Shown here one piece after another: positions 1 to 8,236 of a stretch of DNA of 64,000 nucleotides. The notes beneath the pieces are model-generated. The model had not been told where the DNA came from. It saw only the letters and a program-made list of their open reading frames with translations, and did no database searches. Source of the stretch: Caballeronia telluris (lineage in GTDB: Bacteria; Pseudomonadota; Gammaproteobacteria; Burkholderiales; Burkholderiaceae). The position numbers and the translations under genes were made by a program. The DNA is taken from NCBI RefSeq assembly GCF_001544495.1, contig NZ_FCNZ02000023.1:31425-95424 (forward strand). Reading direction: 5' to 3'. The first letter of the stretch is position 1; every line of letters begins with the position of its first letter.

Positions 1-203
1 CGATCATCCTGCATCGCGACGCGGTGTCCGGCGGCGGCTACGCGACGATCGGAACGGTCATCAGCGCGGACATGGATCTCATCGGACAGATGCAGCCGAA
101 TCATCAGGCGCGCTTTGTTTCGGTGACGATGGAGCAGGCGCTCGCGGCGCGGCGCGACGTGCAACGGCGGATTGCGCGGCTGCGTGAGGCGTTGCTGCCG
201 TAG
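1..203 (+). CDS. Biotin-dependent carboxyltransferase (PxpC/KipA type), C-terminal end only
   Basis: The frame open from base 3 to the TAG at 201-203 gives the last 66 residues of a protein that starts outside the window. It contains a GGGYATIGTVISADMDLIGQ stretch, then an RFVSVTMEQA segment. This resembles the C-terminal end of the cyclophilin-like carboxyltransferase domain in 5-oxoprolinase subunit C, KipA and urea amidolyase. In those enzymes the domain binds the amide substrate. Its place just before an amidase operon may mean that both act on cyclic or acyl amides, but a long hairpin separates them. Only the tail is visible, so the exact subfamily is open. Confidence 0.7.
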   Translation, partial: IILHRDAVSGGGYATIGTVISADMDLIGQMQPNHQARFVSVTMEQALAARRDVQRRIARLREALLP

Positions 204-234
204 TTCGCGCCCTGCGTTAGCCCGTTCTTCTGCA

Positions 235-269
235 ATTCGTCACGCGGCGCTCATCGCCGCGTGACGAAT
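235..269. terminator. Perfect 15-bp stem hairpin after the carboxyltransferase gene
   Basis: Bases 235-249 and 255-269 are exact reverse complements around the loop CTCAT. The stem is GC-rich and lies 32 bp after the stop codon of the upstream gene. No U-run follows on either strand, so it is a terminator-like or mRNA-end-stabilising hairpin rather than a textbook intrinsic terminator. Confidence 0.6.
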
Positions 270-386
270 GCGCTCGCGCGTCGTTGGTGCAATCGCCTTA
301 AGTCGCTAAAACGCGCCAAAAAAGATATGCGATACCGCTCAGGGAAGACCCTTATGTATCGCAAAATTATTTCCTCGTTTAATGCA

Positions 387-396
387 AATGTACATT
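387..396. promoter_or_regulatory. AATGTACATT palindrome, candidate GntR-family operator
   Basis: A perfect 10-bp palindrome lies 46 bp upstream of the amidase ATG in an AT-rich 70-bp segment that probably holds the promoter. Many FadR/VanR-type GntR proteins bind short palindromes built around GTAC or similar cores. The operon ends with a GntR-type regulator, so autoregulation through this site is plausible. Assignment is by inference only. Confidence 0.35.
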
Positions 397-442
397 GTCA
401 ACGACATCCATTTAATTGCATTTCACAGCGAGGATCGCGCGG

Positions 443-1789
443 ATGCAAGACCAGTCCTACACGGCTGTGGCGCTATCCCACGCCTATGCGAGCGGCCGCG
501 CCGACCCCGTTGAGATAACCGAGGCGGCGCTTGAGCGCGCGGCGCTCGCGCCCGCCGTTTTCATCTCGATGACGCCGGATCGCGCACGCGCCGAAGCGGC
601 GGCATCGGCGCGACGATGGAAACAGGGCATGCCGTTGAGCGCGCTCGACGGCGTTCCGGTCGCCTGGAAGGACCTGTTTGACATCGCTGACACCGTGACG
701 ACCGCAGGCTCGGCGGTAAACGCAGCGCGCCCGGTTGTGCGCCGCGATGCCCCGCTCGTAGCCGCCGCTGCCCGAGCGGGCCTCGTCGCAATCGGCAAAA
801 CGAATCTTTCCGAATTCGCGTATTCCGGTCTCGGCCTCAATCCGCACTTCGGCACGCCGGTCAATCCCGCGCTCGATCACGGCTCCCGCGTGCCCGGCGG
901 ATCGTCGTCCGGCGCCGCGGTGGCAGTGGCGACCGGCATCGTGCCGATCGCCATCGGCACGGACACCGGCGGTTCCGTGCGCATTCCCGCGGCCTTCAAT
1001 GGCGTGACGGGCTATCGCGCGAGCACCGCGCGCTATCCGCGCACGGGCATGACCGCGCTGTCGGAGACGCTCGATACTTCCGGCCCGCTCGCGCGCACTG
1101 TCGAGGATTGCATCTGCTTCGACGCCCTCGTGCGCGGCGTCGTGATGCCCGAGCCGTTGGTGAATCTGACCGGCCAGCGTTTCATCGTCGATCCGGCGCT
1201 CACCGAACGCTATCAGGTGAGCGACACGGTGGCGGCCAACCACGACCGCTTCGTCGATCGGCTTTGCGACGCGGGCGCGCGCATCGAGACTCGTCGGCTG
1301 GACGCGCTGAAGCAGGTCCACGAACTGATCCGTGCCGATGGATGGCTCGGCGCGCTCGAAGCGTTCGCGTTGCATCGCGCGTTGCTCGATTCCGCGGATG
1401 CCGTTCGCATCGACCCGCGCGTGCGAGCGCGTCTGGAGACGAGCCGCGGCATTCCCGCCGATCGACGCGAGCATTTGCTGGCGCGCCGCCTCGCGCTGAT
1501 CGCCGCGTTCAGACAGGAGCTTGGCGGCGCCACGCTCGTGATGCCGTGCGCGCCACATGTCGCACCGCTGCGCGCGCCGCTCGAAACCGATCCCGATCTG
1601 TTCGCGCGCGTCAACCTGCAAACGCTGTCGCTGACGATGCCCGGCAGTTTCCTCGATACCCCGGCCTTCGCGATCCCTTCGGGCGTCGGCGAACACGGCC
1701 TGCCCACCGGCGTGCAACTGATGCGCGCCCAAAACGACGACGACGCACTCTGCAGCATCGCGTGGTCGATCGAACGACTGACTTTCTGA
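443..1789 (+). CDS. Amidase signature family enzyme (candidate half-amidase)
   Basis: A 448-residue cytoplasmic amide hydrolase. The Ser-cisSer-Lys triad of the family is visible: Lys76 in VAWKDLFD, Ser154 in PGGSSSG and Ser178 in GTDTGGS, with the usual 24-residue spacing between the serines. The ATG at 443 is preceded by AGGA and fits the family N-terminus better than the upstream TTG in the same frame. It is the first gene of an operon and is followed 21 bp later by an HpPgdA/cyclic-imidase-type hydrolase. Established pathway knowledge: bacterial cyclic imide breakdown uses an imidase followed by a half-amidase. By context I suggest this amidase hydrolyses the half-amide. Allophanate-hydrolase-like (AtzF) or other amidase roles cannot be excluded. 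Confidence 0.85.
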   Translation: MQDQSYTAVALSHAYASGRADPVEITEAALERAALAPAVFISMTPDRARAEAAASARRWKQGMPLSALDGVPVAWKDLFDIADTVTTAGSAVNAARPVVRRDAPLVAAAARAGLVAIGKTNLSEFAYSGLGLNPHFGTPVNPALDHGSRVPGGSSSGAAVAVATGIVPIAIGTDTGGSVRIPAAFNGVTGYRASTARYPRTGMTALSETLDTSGPLARTVEDCICFDALVRGVVMPEPLVNLTGQRFIVDPALTERYQVSDTVAANHDRFVDRLCDAGARIETRRLDALKQVHELIRADGWLGALEAFALHRALLDSADAVRIDPRVRARLETSRGIPADRREHLLARRLALIAAFRQELGGATLVMPCAPHVAPLRAPLETDPDLFARVNLQTLSLTMPGSFLDTPAFAIPSGVGEHGLPTGVQLMRAQNDDDALCSIAWSIERLTF

Positions 1790-1810
1790 TCCTTGAGGAG
1801 CAAACACACG

Positions 1811-2698
1811 ATGGCAAAGGAAATCCTGATTGCATTCGGTATCGACGTCGATGCCGTCGCCGGCTGGCTGGGGTCGTATGGCGGCGAAGACTCTCCCGAC
1901 GACATCTCGCGCGGTCTGTTCGCCGGCGAAGTCGGTTCGATGCGCCTGCTCAAGCTCTTCGAGCGCGAGAAATTGAAGACGACGTGGTTCATTCCGGGCC
2001 ACTCGATCGAGACCTTCCCCGAGCAAATGAAGGCGGTCGCCGACGCGGGGCACGAAATCGGCATTCATGGCTACAGCCACGAGAACCCGATCGCGATGAC
2101 GCCCGAACAGGAGGAAGCCGTGCTCGATCGCAGCATAGAACTCGTCACGCAACTGTCCGGGCGCCGTCCGACCGGCTATGTCGCGCCTTGGTGGGAATTC
2201 AGCCAGGTCTCGAATGAATTGCTGGTCAAGAAGGGCATCAAGTACGACCACAGCCTGATGCACAACGATTTTCACCCGTACTACGTACGCGTCGGCGACA
2301 CGTGGACCAAGATCGACTACAGCAAGCACCCGGACACCTGGATGAAACCGCTCGTGCGCGGCCAGGAAACCGATCTGGTCGAGATTCCGGCCAACTGGCA
2401 TCTCGATGACCTCCCGCCGATGATGTTCATCAAGAAGTCGCCAAACAGCCACGGCTTCGTCAATCCGCGCGACATCGAACAAATGTGGCGCGACCAGTTC
2501 GACTGGGTCTATCGCGAGCACGACTACGCGGTCTTCCCGATCACGATCCACCCCGACGTGTCCGGCCGGCCGCAGGTTCTGTTGATGCTCGAGCGCCTCA
2601 TCGCGCATTTCAAGTCGCATGAGGGCGTGCGCTTCTGCACCTGCGACGAGATCGCCGACGACTTCATCCGCCGCCAGCCGCGCGGCCAATCCGCGTGA
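1811..2698 (+). CDS. HpPgdA / cyclic imide hydrolase-type polysaccharide deacetylase-fold hydrolase
   Basis: A 295-residue NodB-homology protein that starts MAKEILIAFGIDVDAVAGW, very like Helicobacter pylori PgdA and the bacterial cyclic imide hydrolases. Asp12 and Asp14 plus the HGYSH pair His86 and His90 sit where the catalytic base and metal ligands lie in that subfamily. There is no signal peptide, which argues against a periplasmic peptidoglycan role and for a cytoplasmic ring-opening amidohydrolase. GAGG lies 13 bp before the ATG. Flanked by an amidase and a transporter, it most likely opens a cyclic imide or ureide. Allantoinase (PuuE) is a more distant alternative. Confidence 0.8.
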   Translation: MAKEILIAFGIDVDAVAGWLGSYGGEDSPDDISRGLFAGEVGSMRLLKLFEREKLKTTWFIPGHSIETFPEQMKAVADAGHEIGIHGYSHENPIAMTPEQEEAVLDRSIELVTQLSGRRPTGYVAPWWEFSQVSNELLVKKGIKYDHSLMHNDFHPYYVRVGDTWTKIDYSKHPDTWMKPLVRGQETDLVEIPANWHLDDLPPMMFIKKSPNSHGFVNPRDIEQMWRDQFDWVYREHDYAVFPITIHPDVSGRPQVLLMLERLIAHFKSHEGVRFCTCDEIADDFIRRQPRGQSA

Positions 2699-2723
2699 AG
2701 ACCCGCGCCTCACGGAGCTGTGA

Positions 2724-4061
2724 ATGAAAGAGAATCCGCTGTCCGCCGCCGGCTTCACGCTGGAAAAAATCCTGCCCGTCGATGTGAAGCGCGCGACCAT
2801 CGTCGCGTTCTTCGCCTGGGTGTTCGCTGTCTACGACTTCATTCTCTTCGGCACGCTGCTGCCGGAAATCGGCAAGCACTACCGCTGGAATGCGGCGACG
2901 CAAGCCGAGATTGCCACGTATGTAGCGATCGGCACCGCCATCATCGCTTTCGCGATCGGGCCGCTGCTCGACCGGCTCGGACGCAAGGCTGGCCTGCTCT
3001 GGACCGTTGCCGGCGCCGCATTGTGCTCGGGCCTGACGGTGGTCGGCGGCTCGATGGGCCAGTGGCCGCTCGTTCTGATCCGCTCGCTTTCCGGCCTCGG
3101 CTATGCCGAGGAGACGGTCAACGCGACCTACCTCAACGAGCTGTACTCAGCGGCGAACGACCCGCGCCTGAACCGCAACAAGGGCTTCATCTATAGCCTC
3201 GTGCAGGGCGGCTGGCCGATCGGCGCGCTCATCGCATCGGGGCTGACGGCGCTCCTTCTGCCGCGCATCGGCTGGCAGGGCTGCTTCATTTTCGCGACCT
3301 TCCCCGCCATCGTCATCTTCTTCATGACGCGCCGACTGAAGGAGAGCCCGCAGTTCGTGCTGCACAAGCGCATCAAACAGTTGCGCGAAGCGGGACAAGC
3401 CGGCGAAGCGCGCACGCTCGCCGATGAACATCGCGTCGACTACGAGCAGCACAGCCGCGCCGGCCTGCGAGAAGCATTTCGTGGCGACGCGCTGCGCGCG
3501 ACGCTCGTGCTCGGCGGCGGCATCCTGTTGAACTGGTCGGCGATTCAGGTGTTCAGCGTGCTCGGCACGACTGTGCTCACACAGGTCCATAACGTGTCGT
3601 TCGAGAACTCGCTGCTGATTCTCGTGCTGTCGAACGTGATCGGCTATTGCGGCTATCTGTGCCACGGCTGGATCGGCGACAAGATCGGCCGGCGCAACAC
3701 GCTCGCCATCGGCTGGATGCTCGGCGGTCTTGCCTTCGGCTGCATGCTGCTCGGCCCGCACAGTGCATCCGTGGTGGTTGCGCTCTACAGCCTTGGCCTG
3801 TTTTTCCTGATCGGGCCGTACTCGGCCGCGCTGTTCTTCATCGGCGAGAGCTATCCGACGTCGATTCGCGGCACCGGCAGTTCGATCGTTCACGCGATGG
3901 GCCCGATCGGCGCCATCCTCGCGGGCGTCGGCGTGACGTGGATGCTCAACCACGGCACCGACTGGATGCACGCCGCCCTGTGGTTCGGCGCGCTGCCCTG
4001 CTTCCTGTCGGGCGTGCTGATCTTCTGCGCCAAACACGTCGACCCCGAAATCACGCAGTAA
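2724..4061 (+). CDS. Major facilitator superfamily transporter (metabolite:H+ symporter type)
   Basis: A 445-residue inner-membrane protein with about twelve hydrophobic segments. It has the MFS loop motif DRLGRKAG near residue 90 and a second DKIGRRN motif near residue 320, and resembles the sugar and aromatic-acid/metabolite:H+ symporters. A central hydrophilic stretch (about residues 205-250) links the two halves. It starts 26 bp after the deacetylase-type gene and is presumably the importer of the operon's substrate, or of the carboxylate it yields. The substrate cannot be read from the sequence. Confidence 0.85.
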   Translation: MKENPLSAAGFTLEKILPVDVKRATIVAFFAWVFAVYDFILFGTLLPEIGKHYRWNAATQAEIATYVAIGTAIIAFAIGPLLDRLGRKAGLLWTVAGAALCSGLTVVGGSMGQWPLVLIRSLSGLGYAEETVNATYLNELYSAANDPRLNRNKGFIYSLVQGGWPIGALIASGLTALLLPRIGWQGCFIFATFPAIVIFFMTRRLKESPQFVLHKRIKQLREAGQAGEARTLADEHRVDYEQHSRAGLREAFRGDALRATLVLGGGILLNWSAIQVFSVLGTTVLTQVHNVSFENSLLILVLSNVIGYCGYLCHGWIGDKIGRRNTLAIGWMLGGLAFGCMLLGPHSASVVVALYSLGLFFLIGPYSAALFFIGESYPTSIRGTGSSIVHAMGPIGAILAGVGVTWMLNHGTDWMHAALWFGALPCFLSGVLIFCAKHVDPEITQ

Positions 4062-4079
4062 CCCATCCGGAGCATCCTA

Positions 4080-4835
4080 ATGAAAGTGGCTTTGATCACC
4101 GGTGCCGCGAGCGGGATCGGTCAGGCGCTCGCCGTGGCCTACGCGCAGCACGGCGTGGCCGTCGTGGGCGGCTACTTCCCGGGCGACCCCCATGATCCTC
4201 GCGACACCGAACACGCGGTGAAAGAAGCCGGCGGCGAATGCCTGATGCAGCCGGTCGACGTCACGTCGGCCGAACAGGTCGAGGCGTTTGCCCAAAGCGC
4301 GATCAAGCGCTTCGGCCGCATCGACTTCGCCATCGCCAATGCGGGGCTGCTGCGGGCCGCGCCGCTCACGGAGATGCGCGACGACCAGTGGTTCGAGATG
4401 CTCGACGTCGACTTGTCCGGCGTGATGCGCACGTTCCGGGCAGCGGCCCGGCACATGTCCGACGGCGGTTCGATGGTCGCGATATCGTCGATTGCGGGTG
4501 GCGTGTACGGCTGGGAAAACCATACGCACTACTCGGCCGCCAAGGCCGGCGTGCCGGGACTTTGCCGCGCTGTCGCGATGGAACTGGCGCCGCGCGGCAT
4601 CCGTTGCAACGCGGTGATTCCCGGGCTGATCGAAACGCCGCAATCGCTCGACGCGGTCAATTCGCTCGGACCCGACGGCCTGCGCCGGGCGGCAGAGGGC
4701 ATTCCGCTCAAGCGCGTCGGCCGCCCCGCCGAGATCGCCGCGCTGATCCGCTTTTTGACGAGCGAGGACGCGTCCTACATCACAGGCCAGGCGATCGTCG
4801 CCGACGGCGGCCTGACCGTGCGCTGGCCGGGTTGA
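4080..4835 (+). CDS. Short-chain dehydrogenase/reductase
   Basis: A 251-residue classical SDR. The N-terminal Rossmann motif TGAASGIG (residues 8-15) binds NAD(P). NAG follows strand 4, and the catalytic Ser with a Tyr-x3-Lys appears in SSIAGG...HYSAAKAG. The C-terminal TGQAIVADGG is typical. The ATG is 18 bp after the MFS gene. It is expected to interconvert an alcohol and a ketone in the cytoplasm. A second SDR follows directly, so two successive oxidations or two stereoisomers may be handled. Confidence 0.85.
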   Translation: MKVALITGAASGIGQALAVAYAQHGVAVVGGYFPGDPHDPRDTEHAVKEAGGECLMQPVDVTSAEQVEAFAQSAIKRFGRIDFAIANAGLLRAAPLTEMRDDQWFEMLDVDLSGVMRTFRAAARHMSDGGSMVAISSIAGGVYGWENHTHYSAAKAGVPGLCRAVAMELAPRGIRCNAVIPGLIETPQSLDAVNSLGPDGLRRAAEGIPLKRVGRPAEIAALIRFLTSEDASYITGQAIVADGGLTVRWPG

Positions 4836-4846
4836 GGAGAAGCGCC

Positions 4847-5605
4847 ATGACTGCATCCTTTTCGCTCGACGGCCGCCGCGCGGTCGTGACGGGTGCCGCA
4901 AGCGGCATCGGCGCGGCGATCGCGATGGCCTACGCCGCGGCGGGCGCGCGTCTGGTGCTCGCCGACCGCGACGCCGGGCGCCTCGCACAACGCGCCGAAG
5001 CCTGCCGCGCGCTCGGCGTGGCGGTCGAGACCGTGCACGCCGATGTGGGCGTCGAAGCCGACACTGCGCGCATCGTCGATACCTGTATCGAAGCATTCGG
5101 CGGCATCGATATTCTCGTCAACAACGCGGGCATGCTGACGCAGGCGCGTTGCACCGACCTCACGACGCCGATGTGGGACGAGATGATGCGTGTCGATCTG
5201 CGCAGCGTGTTCCTGTGTACGCGCCGCGCGCTGCCGTCGATGATCGCGCAGAATTGGGGGCGCGTCATCAACGTGGCATCGCAGCTCGGTATCAAGGGCG
5301 GCGCCGAGTTGTGCCACTACTCGGCGGCCAAGGCTGGCGTCATTGGTTTCACCAAGTCGCTCGCGCTCGAAGTCGCACCGGACAACGTGCTCGTCAACGC
5401 AATTGCGCCGGGTCCGATCGAGACCGCGCTCGTCGATGGCATCAGCGCGGCGTGGAAGCAGGCCAAGTCGGCCGAGTTGCCGCTGCGCCGCTTCGGCCGC
5501 CCCGAGGAAGTCGCGCCTGCCGCCGTGCTGCTCGCGTCGGACCCGGGTGGTAATCTGTTCGTCGGCCAGACGCTCGGGCCGAATTCCGGCGACGTGATGC
5601 CCTGA
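4847..5605 (+). CDS. Short-chain dehydrogenase/reductase (second copy in operon)
   Basis: A 252-residue classical SDR with TGAASGIG near residue 15, NNAG near residue 90 and the Tyr-x3-Lys pair in HYSAAKAG. GAGGAG precedes the ATG by 6 bp. An upstream in-frame extension exists, but it only mirrors the preceding gene, so I chose the ATG at 4847. The protein resembles FabG-like oxidoreductases. It lies 11 bp downstream of the other SDR, from which it is clearly diverged. The substrate is unknown. Confidence 0.85.
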   Translation: MTASFSLDGRRAVVTGAASGIGAAIAMAYAAAGARLVLADRDAGRLAQRAEACRALGVAVETVHADVGVEADTARIVDTCIEAFGGIDILVNNAGMLTQARCTDLTTPMWDEMMRVDLRSVFLCTRRALPSMIAQNWGRVINVASQLGIKGGAELCHYSAAKAGVIGFTKSLALEVAPDNVLVNAIAPGPIETALVDGISAAWKQAKSAELPLRRFGRPEEVAPAAVLLASDPGGNLFVGQTLGPNSGDVMP

Positions 5606-5635
5606 TTACGCGATTCCCCGAAGGAGACCCTCATC

Positions 5636-5947
5636 ATGTGCGGCATGTGCGGCCTGCTCGGCGGCGGCAATCACTGGTCGAACGCGACCGCGCCCGCGCG
5701 CGGCGCCAACGCGCGGCGTCAGCGCCTTGTGCAGGCGGCGCTCGCCAACCGGATTCTGATCCCGCTGCGCCTGCGGCTCGACGACTTTCACGGGCAGTCG
5801 TTCGTGCTGTCGTCGCCGACGGGCGCAAGCGAACTCGTCGATGATTTTTCTAAGGTCTGGAAAACCGCGGAGAAAATGCTCGGCCGTCCTCTCGATCCGC
5901 TCGTCATGTTCGACGCGACACACAAGTCGACGGAGCCGCGCGCATGA
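5636..5947 (+). CDS. Small CxxC protein, companion of the COG0523 GTPase
   Basis: A 103-residue protein beginning MCGMCGLLGGGNHW, so a CxxC pair sits right at the N-terminus. The rest is a soluble basic-then-acidic domain with a conserved-looking LSSPTGASELVDD core. GGAG lies 10 bp before the ATG. The stop codon overlaps the start of the GTPase gene (ATGA), indicating translational coupling. From memory, proteins starting MCGMCG are repeatedly seen beside COG0523 genes, but no function has been assigned to them. A metal-relay or metal-sensing role is inferred from the cysteines and the partner. Confidence 0.7.
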   Translation: MCGMCGLLGGGNHWSNATAPARGANARRQRLVQAALANRILIPLRLRLDDFHGQSFVLSSPTGASELVDDFSKVWKTAEKMLGRPLDPLVMFDATHKSTEPRA

Positions 5948-6999
5948 GCCTGGCCTACGATGTCGTTCCCGTCACGCTCGTGACGGGCTTTCTCGGCAGC
6001 GGTAAGTCCACGCTGCTCGCTGACGCGCTGCACGGCGACGCCGCGCGCGATACCGCCGTGCTCGTGAACGAGTTCGGCGCCGTCGGGCTCGATCATCTTC
6101 TGATGGGCGAAATCGACGCGCAGACCGTGCTCCTCGACAACGGCTGCGTCTGCTGCTCGATCCGTGGCGAACTGAAAGACGCGCTCGCCGCGCTGTTTTC
6201 CCGGCGCGCGCGCGGCGAAGTGCCGCCGTTCACCCGCGTCGTGCTGGAAACCACCGGCCTTGCGACTCCGGCGCCAATCATCGCGACGCTGCTCGCCGAC
6301 CCGGTCATCCGCAGCCACTACGTGCTGAATGCGACCGTCACCGTGGTCGACGCCCTCCATGCCGCCGGTCAGCGCTCGCGTCACCCGGAGTGGCTCGCGC
6401 AGGTCACGGCCGCGGACCGCATTCTGATCAGCAAGGCCGATCTCGTTACTGCTTCGGTCATCGACGAACTGAAAGCGGCGCTCGGCTCGCTCAATCCGGC
6501 AGCGCGGATCGTCGCGCGCGAAGCACACGCGCATGCCCTCGGCGACCTGCTCTTTGCCCCCGCCAGTGCGCAAGCGCTCATCACGAGAATCGGCGCGTCG
6601 AGCGGGCTTGCACATGGCATCGGAAGCGGTCTCGGCGACAAGGGCCTCGCGCACCGCGCAGCCAGCGCTCGCGACGACAGCGCGTCCATCACCGCCGCCT
6701 GCATCGGGATCGACGAGCCTATCGACTGGCAGGCTTTCACGCTCTGGTTTTCCATGTTGCTGAACCGGCACGGTGATAAGATTTTGCGCGTCAAGGGATT
6801 GCTCGCGATCGACGGTTCCGATCAGCCGGCCGTCCTGCATGCCGTCCAGCATCTCGTTCATCCGATCCTTCATCTGGATGCGTGGCCCGATGACGCCCGT
6901 GAATCGAAACTCGTCTTCATCACCGATGGACTCGCCGCAGACCGGATCGAAGCATCGTACCGGTCTTTTTGCACCGCACTTGAAGACGCCGTTGGCTAG
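5944..6999 (+). CDS. COG0523 (CobW/YjiA-family) GTP-binding metallochaperone
   Basis: A 351-residue cytoplasmic GTPase. The P-loop GFLGSGKST is at residues 15-23, the NEFG switch at 42-45 and the family's metal-binding CxCC motif (CVCC) at 68-71. A SKADLV nucleotide-specificity motif and the CobW C-terminal domain follow. COG0523 proteins insert or allocate metals such as Zn, Co or Fe into target enzymes using GTP. It overlaps the small CxxC gene by 4 bp. The likely client here is the metal-dependent deacetylase-fold hydrolase encoded upstream, which is an inference. Confidence 0.85.
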   Translation: MSLAYDVVPVTLVTGFLGSGKSTLLADALHGDAARDTAVLVNEFGAVGLDHLLMGEIDAQTVLLDNGCVCCSIRGELKDALAALFSRRARGEVPPFTRVVLETTGLATPAPIIATLLADPVIRSHYVLNATVTVVDALHAAGQRSRHPEWLAQVTAADRILISKADLVTASVIDELKAALGSLNPAARIVAREAHAHALGDLLFAPASAQALITRIGASSGLAHGIGSGLGDKGLAHRAASARDDSASITAACIGIDEPIDWQAFTLWFSMLLNRHGDKILRVKGLLAIDGSDQPAVLHAVQHLVHPILHLDAWPDDARESKLVFITDGLAADRIEASYRSFCTALEDAVG

Positions 7000-7008
7000 A
7001 CTCCACCA

Positions 7009-8217
7009 TTGAAAGCCGCGCCCAACCCTGCACCGTCCGTGCACCGTTCCAAGGTGGAGTTGCGCGTGCTCGGCACTTCGGTCACGCTGCAAGAGCACAT
7101 CCGCAAGCAGGCGGAACGCGATCTCGGCATCAAGCTGACATTCATCGTCGAAGATGGCTCGGCCGTACAGCGCAATGGCGTGATGCACCCGGATCGCTAC
7201 GACGTCTACGATCAGTGGTTTCACAGCATCGACTGCCTGTGGCCGGCGCGCGCGCTGCAACCCATCGATGTGAGCCGCATCGAGCGCTGGGAAGAAATCG
7301 GTTCGCTGCCGCGCAACGGGCGTCTCGCGCGCCGGGCATGCAAAGGCGCCGGGAGCATTCCCGTCGACCGGCTCTACGTGCAGGCGGACCACTCGCTCGG
7401 ACGCGCGGTGTCGGACCATATCAGCATGTTGCCGGTCACGCACAACGCCGACAGCTTTGCGTATGTCGAGGACGCCGTGCCGGCCGCACTCGTCGACAGC
7501 GGCGAAAGCTGGGCGTGGCTGCTCGCGCCGGAGCTTTCGGGCCGCGTCGCCCTGCAGGCCGACGCCGCGATTGGAGCGATCGACGCCGCGCTCGCCGTGC
7601 AAGCCTGCGGCCTCATGCGATTTGCGGACATCGGCAACCTGAGCATCGAGGAAATCGACGCGCTCATCGCGACGCTGATCGAGTACAAGCGGCGCGGCCA
7701 CTTCGCCGGCTTCTGGTCGAGTTTCGCCGAAGCCGCGCAACTGATGATTTCGAAGAAGGTCGTGATTCAGAGCATCTGGGCGCCGGCCACTGTGGAACTG
7801 GAGAAAGCCGGGCTGCGGTTCAAGCTCGCGAGTCCGCGCGAAGGCTATCGCGCCTGGTTCGGCGGCATGTCGCTCTCGCGCGCGACCAACGGACGAGCGC
7901 TCGGAGCCGCCTATGCCTACCTGAACTGGTGGCTCGATGGCTGGCCCGGCGCGTCGATGGCGCGACAGGGTCTTTACATCTCGAACCAGGAGCGATCGCG
8001 CGCGCACCTGAGCGACGCCGAATGGACTTACTGGTACGATGGCAAGCCGGCCACAGCCGAGCTACCCGGACCGACCAGCAAGCATCTGATCGCCGCGGGA
8101 CAGCGTCGCAACGGCGGCAGCTATGTCGCGCGCATGGGCCATGTCGCGGTCTGGGACTCCGTGATGGACGAGCACAACTATCTGGTGCGGCGCTGGGCCG
8201 AGTTCATGCGCGCCTGA
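7009..8217 (+). CDS. PotD-like extracellular solute-binding protein fold, no signal peptide
   Basis: A 402-residue protein resembling spermidine/putrescine-type periplasmic binding proteins: an N-terminal VELRVLGT strand, a central domain swap and many aromatic residues in the C-terminal lobe. No secretion signal is visible. The best start is a TTG at 7009 without a convincing ribosome site, just 10 bp after the GTPase gene. No permease or ATPase gene is adjacent. It may therefore act in the cytoplasm as a ligand-binding accessory, or the start may be mis-set. Its place inside the operon suggests that it binds the same substrate. Confidence 0.6.
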   Translation: MKAAPNPAPSVHRSKVELRVLGTSVTLQEHIRKQAERDLGIKLTFIVEDGSAVQRNGVMHPDRYDVYDQWFHSIDCLWPARALQPIDVSRIERWEEIGSLPRNGRLARRACKGAGSIPVDRLYVQADHSLGRAVSDHISMLPVTHNADSFAYVEDAVPAALVDSGESWAWLLAPELSGRVALQADAAIGAIDAALAVQACGLMRFADIGNLSIEEIDALIATLIEYKRRGHFAGFWSSFAEAAQLMISKKVVIQSIWAPATVELEKAGLRFKLASPREGYRAWFGGMSLSRATNGRALGAAYAYLNWWLDGWPGASMARQGLYISNQERSRAHLSDAEWTYWYDGKPATAELPGPTSKHLIAAGQRRNGGSYVARMGHVAVWDSVMDEHNYLVRRWAEFMRA

Positions 8218-8236
8218 CACGCCCTCAAATTCGACG

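Noticed and set aside
473..2800. 775-codon open frame on the minus strand opposite the amidase and deacetylase genes
   Set aside because: It is an antisense shadow typical of GC-rich DNA; the plus strand has clear family motifs, starts and spacing, while the shadow has no recognisable domain.
5788..8007. 739-codon minus-strand open frame
   Set aside because: It spans three well-supported plus-strand genes in antisense and shows no family motif.
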